A stretch of DNA of 24,498 nt, taken from positions 1 to 24,498 of the IMG/VR virus record IMGVR_UViG_3300042350_005441. One strand, given 5' to 3'. The notes beneath the pieces are model-generated. The model searched no databases. It worked only from the letters and a program-made list of their open reading frames with translations, and was not told the DNA's origin. Below, piece after piece: positions 6,497 to 10,836 of the stretch. A program made the translations under genes and the position numbers. Each line of letters opens with the position of its first letter. The first letter of the stretch is position 1. The stretch is from a virus.

Positions 6497-6820
6497 GTAT
6501 GCACTGTTGCATAAAGACAACACTGCCGTTGCGAATTGGTAACACAAGTGTTGCGATAAAGCAACATTGCAATTACTTTCATGTACTAAAAATGGTACAT
6601 AGTGTTGCATTTATGCAACGGGTGTGATCTCCTACCTTCGTGGGGAGCTCCACACCCGCCTGAAAACTTACATGGATGTAAGTTCCTTCCTTGTAAACTT
6701 ACACTCATGTAAAAGCATCATAAAAACATTCACTAAAGATACGGAGTGTACCGTCTATGGTGGGCATGGTGTAAAGGAGAGAACCCCCCGATTTCTCAGG
6801 GGGTTCTTTTTGGATGGAGA
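6497..6820. other. intergenic region E with GTTGC-type and TGTAA-type sites
   Basis: No gene is supported. The first part (6505-6620) replaces the TGTAAG word by GTTGC/GCAAC: several half-sites and the palindrome GTTGCAT-TT-ATGCAAC (6604-6619). Next come hairpin E (6619-6626/6651-6658), a perfect TGTAAACTTACA at 6692, two motifs of the CAT-x-ACTAAA type (about 6580 and 6730) and the terminator at 6781-6811. Confidence 0.6.
6781..6811 (+). terminator. terminator hairpin between convergent units
   Basis: GAACCCCC (6781-6788) pairs with GGGGGTTC (6799-6806) and a TTTTT run follows on the plus strand. The T-run orientation implies that something is transcribed on the plus strand through region E, although no plus-strand gene is visible between 6497 and here. 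It may also work for the convergent minus-strand operon ending at 6821. Confidence 0.65.
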
Positions 6821-6961
6821 TTATTTTCTATTGTTTAGTTCTAACCATGTCCTAGACATTGTTACATCCTTCACCGCTTTATTGTAACCAATCTCGTATG
6901 CGAACCATACGACTACTGATGTAACCATGATAAACATGGTGAACATACCGAACCAATTCAT
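6821..6961 (-). CDS. 46-aa membrane microprotein
   Basis: The ATG overlaps the stop of the upstream 66-aa gene as ATGA, which is strong support for a real coupled gene. Residues about 2-25 (NWFGMFTMFIMVTSVVVWFAY) form a membrane helix. A short polar tail follows. Function unknown. It is the second gene of a two-gene minus-strand operon. Confidence 0.65.
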   Translation of the reverse strand: MNWFGMFTMFIMVTSVVVWFAYEIGYNKAVKDVTMSRTWLELNNRK

Positions 6962-7158
6962 ACGAGACCCCATACTTGTAGCCATGTCTGCATAATGATT
7001 TCAGCCTGTGCCTCATTGATACATGGCATGGTGAATAGGTGACTGTCTGAACTATCACCCGTTGGGCTGGCGACCCATATGGTGAGGATATGTCCTGTCT
7101 GTACTACCGCTACGGGCATTCCCTTCATTCGGATATTTGGTCTTGTCTGTGTATTCAT
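6958..7158 (-). CDS. hypothetical protein (66 aa)
   Basis: AAGGAGAATACCA precedes the ATG. The product is soluble, with a beta-rich N-terminal half ('MPVAVVQTGHILTIWVAS') and a C-terminal helix with Trp residues. There is one Cys. It is the first gene of the two-gene operon with the 46-aa membrane protein. No family is recognised. Confidence 0.68.
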   Translation of the reverse strand: MNTQTRPNIRMKGMPVAVVQTGHILTIWVASPTGDSSDSHLFTMPCINEAQAEIIMQTWLQVWGLV

Positions 7159-7248
7159 TGGTATTCTCCTTGTTGTTGGTTGTTTATAAAGGTGCTGTAA
7201 TCATTCACTAAAGAGACCGTATGGGGGCTCTATGGTTGGGAGGGGGTT

Positions 7249-7276
7249 TTGGGGAGAGGATTTCTCCCCTCCCCAA
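7249..7276 (-). terminator. probable terminator after the 148-aa gene
   Basis: TTGGGGAG (7249-7256) pairs with CTCCCCAA (7269-7276). The minus-strand gene stops at 7281, so the hairpin begins within 5 nt of the stop. The following minus-strand sequence is AACCCCC rather than poly-T, so activity is uncertain. Confidence 0.45.
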
Positions 7277-7280
7277 CGGA

Positions 7281-7727
7281 CTACATCTTGAAGATGTAAA
7301 CCGCATTCACCATGAGGTGGTCGGGTTCGGTTTCGGCGGTATGGCTATCCAATACCCGAACATATCCGATTTTTTCGGCATAGGTGCTGATTGGTGCTAG
7401 CGGTGCTAATTTCTCCCGAAGGATATTTTCAGGGCGGGTATTTACCCGTTCCGCAATGGTATTCACGAAAACTATCGGAGCACCATTATCGGAGCACCAA
7501 CGCCTACGGGCTTCACCATTCCAACGCTCCATAGCGTGAGGGCAAGATTTTTTACCCTTAGCGGTAGCGTCTATGAGGTTCCAAAATAATTCCATTTTGT
7601 GGATTTTGGTTTTACCGTTGCCTAGTTGCTCCACTACTTGCGTAGCGATTGGTCGGCATTGGTTTTTACCTGCCTCAATGTTATTTTTTTCTACCGCCTT
7701 AGCGGTGCTAATTGCTCTAGTTGCCAT
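7281..7727 (-). CDS. hypothetical basic cassette protein (148 aa)
   Basis: I choose ATG 7727, not the upstream Met at 7784, because AGGAGATAAGGAC lies directly before it and the context AAGGACATGGCAAC equals that of the gene at 6026. The upstream extension would also run through a TATCGGGA/TCCCGATA palindrome (7740-7767). The product is basic and mixed alpha/beta, with two Cys in the first half, a Trp-rich stretch ('MERWNGEARRRWC') and a beta-rich end 'YVRVLDSHTAETEPDHLMVNAVYIF'. It may be a distant paralogue of the 139-aa protein. Function unknown. Confidence 0.78.
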   Translation of the reverse strand: MATRAISTAKAVEKNNIEAGKNQCRPIATQVVEQLGNGKTKIHKMELFWNLIDATAKGKKSCPHAMERWNGEARRRWCSDNGAPIVFVNTIAERVNTRPENILREKLAPLAPISTYAEKIGYVRVLDSHTAETEPDHLMVNAVYIFKM

Positions 7728-8057
7728 GTCCTTATCTCCTATCGGGAATCGTTCGTTCATCCCGATAACTAAAGCATAGTCCAATGGCTAACCAATTCAA
7801 GCACCCAATCTATGACTCAATCCTATAAAAGCCTTATTCCATAAGGCTTAGATAATGACCGAAAAAAAATCCGCATAATGACCGAAAAAAAATCCGCATA
7901 ATGACCAATTTCGGACTAGACCCATTGACCCTCCCGAACACAGGTTCGCCCACCCCTCCTGAGAGATGCATAACACTCTTGGAATATATACTCAATTTTT
8001 CTAAAAAATGGCGTGGGCGGGATTCGGGCATGGGCGGGTTTAAAATGCGGGAGAATA
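7728..8057. other. non-coding region with palindrome, hairpin and A-tract repeats
   Basis: This stretch holds the TATCGGGA/TCCCGATA palindrome (7740-7767), a GCCTTAT/ATAAGGC hairpin (7831-7847) resembling the one at 3555-3571, and a 23-bp tandem repeat (7852-7906). The rest (7907-8057) contains G-rich words (GGGCGGG) and no credible reading frame. Confidence 0.55.
7852..7906. repeat. 23-bp tandem repeat with A8 tracts, 2.4 copies
   Basis: Two identical 23-bp units (7852-7874 and 7875-7897) are followed by the first nine bases of a third. Each unit starts ATAATGACCG and contains a run of eight A. A-tracts about two helical turns apart should bend the DNA. On the minus strand each unit gives a T8 run. 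Confidence 0.9.
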
Positions 8058-8190
8058 GAAAAGAGACCGCTTTGCGGGCGGTCTCTCTTTCTTCTCAGTG
8101 TGTTAACTATAACGGTCCTAAGATAGCGAAATTCGTTCTGCTCTGGTGATAGTGCAGATCACGATTGCCGCTTGACACTTTTAGGGTGCC
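8058..8190 (-). ncRNA. putative small RNA antisense to 23S rRNA (helix 69-71)
   Basis: On the minus strand, TGATATAAT (8205-8197) is a near-ideal extended -10, identical to the promoter of the nuclease gene at 9370. Transcription would start near 8190. A strong terminator lies at 8086-8062. The predicted RNA of about 130 nt has a 5' hairpin (8171-8178/8186-8193), a second small hairpin (8146-8150/8158-8162), then an open segment. Plus-strand positions 8104-8134 match the universally conserved 23S sequence TAACTATAACGGTCCTAAG... continuing to GCGAAATTC, with one difference (A at 8123 where rRNA has G). The RNA from the minus strand therefore pairs with all 31 rRNA positions, the odd one as G-U. 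No protein is encoded here. Function inferred only. Confidence 0.5.
8062..8086 (-). terminator. intrinsic terminator of FmdB gene and putative sRNA
   Basis: A 9-bp stem AGAGACCGC/GCGGTCTCT with a 7-nt loop is followed on the minus strand by TTTTCTATTC. The plus-strand side (CTTTCTTCT) is a weaker T-tract, so the minus direction is favoured. Confidence 0.75.
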
Positions 8191-8196
8191 AAGGAA

Positions 8197-8205
8197 ATTA
8201 TATCA
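8197..8205 (-). promoter_or_regulatory. extended -10 promoter for the putative sRNA
   Basis: TGATATAAT on the minus strand, located between the FmdB stop (8228) and the 23S-like segment. No clear -35 is present, as expected for an extended -10 promoter. Confidence 0.6.
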
Positions 8206-8227
8206 CATTGTAGATATTTTTAGAGAG

Positions 8228-8404
8228 CTACTTTTTAGAGTTGCGGTAGAATCCACTGCCTTTGAGTTCTATCATCGGCGGGGAATAGATTTGTTTTAGC
8301 GTAGCGTTGCATTCGGGGCAAACATCTATCTTCCTATCTTCCAGAATGGATCTAAACTCTTCATGAGTGTGTCCATTAGAACAGCGATAGTTGTATTGTG
8401 GCAT
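8228..8404 (-). CDS. FmdB-family zinc-ribbon protein (58 aa)
   Basis: This short gene reads 'MPQYNYRCSNGHTHEEF' at the N-terminus, then 'CPECN' near residues 35-39, and ends 'GSGFYRNSKK'. The start M-P-x-Y-x-Y-x-C, a second CxxC about 25 residues later and a C-terminal G-x-GFY are the hallmarks of the FmdB putative regulatory (zinc ribbon) family, which is common in Actinobacteria and their phages. The first site has C with H/H in place of a second Cys. The biochemical role of the family is not established; zinc binding is expected. TATAAT (8416-8411) lies only 6 nt before the ATG, so the mRNA is probably leaderless. It is divergent from the ferredoxin gene. Confidence 0.85.
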   Translation of the reverse strand: MPQYNYRCSNGHTHEEFRSILEDRKIDVCPECNATLKQIYSPPMIELKGSGFYRNSKK

Positions 8405-8441
8405 GTTCCCATTATAGCGTAAGGATGGTATACTTCCTATT
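8405..8441. promoter_or_regulatory. 37-bp divergent promoter region, both sides leaderless
   Basis: Minus strand: TATAAT at 8416-8411, 6 nt before ATG 8404. Plus strand: TGGTATACT (8426-8434), 7 nt before GTG 8442. With the usual 6-7 nt from -10 to +1, both transcripts would begin at or next to their start codons. The -35 positions would fall inside or next to the opposite gene and do not match the consensus. Confidence 0.65.
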
Positions 8442-8687
8442 GTGAGAGTTTGGATTGATCAAGACTTATGTACTGGAGATGGTCTGTGCGCCGAGATAGC
8501 ACCCGATGTGTTTACGATGATGCCCGATGGTTTGGCGTATGTACGAGAAGGAGACAAAATATTTGCCTCCTCTGTGGGAAACCCCGAAGGCGCAGCTGGC
8601 TTAGCTTCTTTCGCTGATGATCGGTTGGAAGATGTCATTGAAGCCGCCGAGGAATGCCCTGGCGAATGTATTTTCATTGAACCTTAA
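8442..8687 (+). CDS. [3Fe-4S]/[4Fe-4S] single-cluster ferredoxin (81 aa)
   Basis: Starts at GTG and is probably leaderless, with TGGTATACT ending 7 nt upstream. The fold signature is clear: C10-x2-D13-x2-C16 near the N-terminus, the 'APDVF' segment after it, a central insertion, and C72-P near the C-terminus, with an extra C76. This matches small low-potential ferredoxins of Actinobacteria that often serve cytochromes P450, where an Asp or His at the central position usually means a [3Fe-4S] or Asp-ligated [4Fe-4S] cluster. An electron-transfer role in the cytoplasm is expected. The partner is not identified; the nearby oxygenases use 2-oxoglutarate and need none. It could redirect host electron flow. 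Confidence 0.87.
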   Translation: MRVWIDQDLCTGDGLCAEIAPDVFTMMPDGLAYVREGDKIFASSVGNPEGAAGLASFADDRLEDVIEAAEECPGECIFIEP

Positions 8688-8740
8688 ACTCACAAACAAA
8701 AGCAGGCAAGGTTTGGTTGTTAGTACTTTCGGAGCCACTA

Positions 8741-9352
8741 ATGATAAAATTGAGTGTGCGTAACGATTATGAGATGTGGTCAATTGCTGAACATGACCAC
8801 CTCTGGGTGTTTGATAAGCTCATTGTAGCAAGGAGAGCTGGTCATCTGTGCGGACCACGAGGTATGCCCGTTCCCAAACCCGATTTTTATATGGTGAGAC
8901 CCATCTCTAACTTTGAGGGTATGGGGATTGGAGCTCGCAAGGTCTGGCTGGATTATTGCACCTTGGATCTGCATCCTGGAGAGTTCTGGTGTGAGTTCTT
9001 CACGGGGGATCACATTAGCGTTGATTACCACCTGTACAAGCCTGTGTTGACTGTTAAAGGTACTCCACACCCGAATGCACCTCATTCAAAATTTATAAAA
9101 TGGGAGAAGTTAGAAATATCTATTCCGCAACCTGCGATGTTGGGTAAGATACCACTCTTTTACAAAACAATCAACTGTGAATTTATCGGGGGTAAGTTAA
9201 TTGAGATACATCTACGAGGCAATCCTGACTTTGTGTACGGTAATAATATTGCAATACCCGTGTGGGAAGGAGAAGAGATTAACCCTCCACAATCAATGAG
9301 GTTTGTTAAAGCTGAAGATACCAATAGGCTTGGGTTTTATATAGATAGTTAA
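8741..9352 (+). CDS. conserved phage protein of unknown function (203 aa)
   Basis: I use ATG 8741, which has GGAG 6 nt upstream, instead of the in-frame Met at 8717. The N-terminal two thirds contain 'RNDYEMWSIAEHDHLWVFDKL', 'RRAGHLCGPRGMPVPKPDFYMVRPISNF', 'GMGIGA' and 'HPGEFWCEFFTGDHISVDYH'. I recall very similar strings in a conserved uncharacterised protein of T4-like cyanophages and other aquatic phages, where it resembles enzymes that bind nucleotides. No function has been assigned to my knowledge. The C-terminal part is beta-rich ('CEFIGGKLIEIHLRGNPDFVYG'). Situated between ferredoxin and nuclease. Confidence 0.75.
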   Translation: MIKLSVRNDYEMWSIAEHDHLWVFDKLIVARRAGHLCGPRGMPVPKPDFYMVRPISNFEGMGIGARKVWLDYCTLDLHPGEFWCEFFTGDHISVDYHLYKPVLTVKGTPHPNAPHSKFIKWEKLEISIPQPAMLGKIPLFYKTINCEFIGGKLIEIHLRGNPDFVYGNNIAIPVWEGEEINPPQSMRFVKAEDTNRLGFYIDS

Positions 9353-9355
9353 TCA

Positions 9356-9364
9356 TGATATAAT
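9356..9364 (+). promoter_or_regulatory. extended -10 for leaderless nuclease mRNA
   Basis: TGATATAAT ends 5 nt before ATG 9370, in a gap of only 17 nt after the previous stop. No Shine-Dalgarno precedes the ATG. Confidence 0.7.
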
Positions 9365-9369
9365 ATTAC

Positions 9370-9783
9370 ATGTACGAATATAGAATTAAGAAAGTTTTGA
9401 AAGTTGTTGACGGAGATACCATTGATGTGGATATTGATCTGGGGTTTAATATCTCCTACACCCAAAGAGTTAGACTGGCGGGAATTGATACCCCTGAATC
9501 TCGCACAAAAGACGCACGAGAGAAGGCATTGGGGCTTGAGGTAAAAGACAAGCTGAAGAAAGCAATTGACGCTGCCAAAGATGTAGTCGTGAAGACCGAA
9601 CTCCCTGATAGCTCCGAAAAGTACGGGCGCATCTTGGGTTGGGTATACCTTGATGGATCTGCCAAGTCAATCAATGAACAACTCATTGATGAGGGTTATG
9701 CTTGGGGATACATGGGCGAAACCAAGATCAAAGACTTTGACGCTTTGCTCGCTAAGCGAGAATCCTTTTCCAAGAAGAAGTAG
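9370..9783 (+). CDS. thermonuclease (SNase-like) nuclease (137 aa)
   Basis: The protein shows the staphylococcal-nuclease OB-fold: 'VVDGDTIDVDIDLG' (residues 12-25), 'VRLAGIDTPES' (34-44) and 'SEKYGRILGWVY' (82-93). Catalytic equivalents are R35, D40, E43 and R87, the same numbering as in the S. aureus enzyme by chance of length, with D21 as a likely calcium ligand. It cleaves DNA and RNA to 3'-phosphomononucleotides in a Ca-dependent way. There is no signal peptide, so it probably acts in the cytoplasm, for example in host DNA breakdown or nucleotide recycling together with the phage ribonucleotide reductase. The gene has its own leaderless promoter and ends with a K-rich tail. Confidence 0.92.
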   Translation: MYEYRIKKVLKVVDGDTIDVDIDLGFNISYTQRVRLAGIDTPESRTKDAREKALGLEVKDKLKKAIDAAKDVVVKTELPDSSEKYGRILGWVYLDGSAKSINEQLIDEGYAWGYMGETKIKDFDALLAKRESFSKKK

Positions 9784-9993
9784 TCACTCGTCAAAAGACT
9801 TGCGAAAACGATCTTCATGAAAGCGGTCTTGGAAAAGCCTATATCTCATAAGCTTTTGCTGACGATGCCTTTGGCTTAGTCCGATTTTTGCCACCCACCC
9901 CAATAAGATTATTCCAAGAATGTAGTATGCCATATCCGCTAAGAATAGCAGGCATAATTCAAATAACCACCATATCCAAAAAAAATAATTCAT
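9784..9993 (-). CDS. small membrane protein (69 aa)
   Basis: The ATG overlaps the stop of the upstream oxygenase gene (ATGA). Two hydrophobic segments (about residues 3-18 and 22-39, Trp/Phe-rich) form one or two membrane helices, followed by an Arg/His/Lys-rich cytoplasmic tail 'SQRHRQQKLMRYRLFQDRFHEDRFRK'-like in composition. It is immediately convergent with the nuclease gene (ends adjoin at 9783/9784). Function unknown; a holin-like arrangement cannot be excluded. Confidence 0.72.
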   Translation of the reverse strand: MNYFFWIWWLFELCLLFLADMAYYILGIILLGWVAKIGLSQRHRQQKLMRYRLFQDRFHEDRFRKSFDE

Positions 9994-10544
9994 CTGTATG
10001 TTTGGAAGTCAATATTGACAACCAACCTAAACGGAGAGCGAACGGGATTTGAAGCGGCATGGATGTTGCTACCGTCAAAGATGATAGCTCGCCCTGGCTT
10101 TGGATATACGGTGTCTTGGAGCTCGTGTGCTTCGTTAAAAAAGTAAGTTGGTCCATCTGAGTCATTTATGTAATATAGAAGAACTTTGTGGTCAACGGGC
10201 TCGCCATTGTCGTACTCTAAATCAACATGAGGAACTTGGGGCTCGTAGTGCATCATTGGAGGGTAAGGGGATGTAACATTTACCTTAGCCCGCAATAGGT
10301 TGATATTTCCAAACTTATCTGCTAGATTACCTACAAGCTTCTGAATTGCTGGAAGGTGAGTTGAGGCAATGTCTGATTCCGACTCATACAGGTGATGAGA
10401 CATCTGCATTGGTGCATGTGACCACTTACTATCTTCATGGTAAATATGGCTGCGGTAGAAGCGGTAAGGAACTTTAGGGTTAGTGAAGTAATCGTAAAGA
10501 TACGACTGTTCCTCTATAGATACATAGTTGTCAATAATAAACAT
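9990..10544 (-). CDS. 2-oxoglutarate/Fe(II)-dependent oxygenase 1 (184 aa)
   Basis: The start is ATG 10544, because the in-frame codons above it lie within the tRNA-Asn gene and because 'MFIIDNYVSIEEQ' aligns with 'MIDIVNNLIPIEQQ' of oxygenase 3. Iron ligands are H106 and D108 in 'PHVDLE' and H162 in 'NIHAASN'; R173 ('FRLVVNID') should bind 2-oxoglutarate. This is a double-stranded beta-helix hydroxylase of the prolyl-4-hydroxylase/phage 2OG type. Substrate unknown; candidates are a virion protein, DNA base or host factor. There is no room for a Shine-Dalgarno, because the A of the ATG is the last A of the tRNA's CCA. The downstream 69-aa gene is coupled by ATGA. Confidence 0.88.
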   Translation of the reverse strand: MFIIDNYVSIEEQSYLYDYFTNPKVPYRFYRSHIYHEDSKWSHAPMQMSHHLYESESDIASTHLPAIQKLVGNLADKFGNINLLRAKVNVTSPYPPMMHYEPQVPHVDLEYDNGEPVDHKVLLYYINDSDGPTYFFNEAHELQDTVYPKPGRAIIFDGSNIHAASNPVRSPFRLVVNIDFQTYR

Positions 10545-10619
10545 GGCTGGCGAGGTAGGGTTTGAACCTACGACCCAGGGATTAACAGTCCCTTGCTCTG
10601 CCAACTGAGCTACTCGCCA
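10544..10619 (-). tRNA. tRNA-Asn (anticodon GTT)
   Basis: Clear cloverleaf: acceptor TGGCGAG/CTCGCCA, D-arm GCTC/GAGC, anticodon stem AGGGA/TCCCT with loop CTGTTAA, T-arm GTAGG-TTCGAAC-CCTAC, discriminator G and an encoded CCA. The mature length is 76 nt. The 3' A (10544) is also the A of the downstream oxygenase ATG. Confidence 0.97.
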
Positions 10620-10628
10620 TTGTGCTAT

Positions 10629-10709
10629 TTACTTTAGCAGCAAAATAGCAATTGTAATTGCATGAAGCGTAAAATAAATTGCGTGTGTAATTTTATCCTG
10701 TTTTGACAT
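10629..10709 (-). CDS. 26-aa membrane microprotein between two tRNAs
   Basis: A perfect Shine-Dalgarno TAGGAGG stands 4 nt before the ATG. The product has a short charged start (MSKQDK) and then a hydrophobic helix (about residues 7-26, Ile/Leu/Ala-rich). The Shine-Dalgarno begins 1 nt after the base following the tRNA-Thr discriminator, so the gene is sandwiched between tRNA-Thr and tRNA-Asn and is probably released from a common transcript by tRNA processing. Unknown function. Confidence 0.65.
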   Translation of the reverse strand: MSKQDKITHAIYFTLHAITIAILLLK

Positions 10710-10721
10710 ATTTCCTCCTAG

Positions 10722-10793
10722 AGCCCCCTCTCGGACTTGAACCGAGGACCGCTTCATTACAAGTGAAGTGCTCTACCACTGAGCTAAAGGGGC
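10722..10793 (-). tRNA. tRNA-Thr (anticodon TGT)
   Basis: Cloverleaf: acceptor GCCCCTT/AGGGGGC (one G-T pair), D-arm GCTC/GAGC, anticodon stem CTTCA/TGAAG with loop CTTGTAA, T-arm CTCGG-TTCAAGT-CCGAG, discriminator T. CCA is not encoded; the bases after the discriminator are CTA. A TATAAT box lies at 10802-10797, and a TATTAT at 10816-10811, either of which could drive it. Confidence 0.95.
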
Positions 10794-10821
10794 GTTATTA
10801 TAGCAATATCATAATACAGCA

Positions 10822-10830
10822 TGGTATCAT
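10822..10830 (+). promoter_or_regulatory. extended -10 for leaderless oxygenase 2 mRNA
   Basis: TGGTATCAT ends 6 nt before ATG 10837. The 43-bp gap from the tRNA-Thr gene also carries the divergent tRNA promoter. Confidence 0.6.
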
Positions 10831-10836
10831 GTATGT

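Noticed and set aside
2890-6703. CRISPR array or integron attC cassettes
   Set aside because: The repeats are 12-bp palindromes with irregular spacing and no uniform spacers or cas genes. The hairpins lack attC core sites and there is no integrase.
8104-8134. Remnant of a real 23S rRNA gene
   Set aside because: Only 31 bp match closely and flanking sequence departs at once on the 5' side, destroying the helix 69 stem, so no functional rRNA is encoded. A faint similarity downstream is not enough to call a pseudogene.
8104-8134. Phage attachment site (attP) in the host 23S gene
   Set aside because: No integrase or excisionase is visible and other genes suggest a lytic life style; kept only as an alternative explanation.
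10545-10604. N-terminal extension of oxygenase 1 from an upstream ATG (10604)
   Set aside because: Those codons are the tRNA-Asn gene read in frame; the homologous oxygenase 3 starts at the equivalent of ATG 10544.
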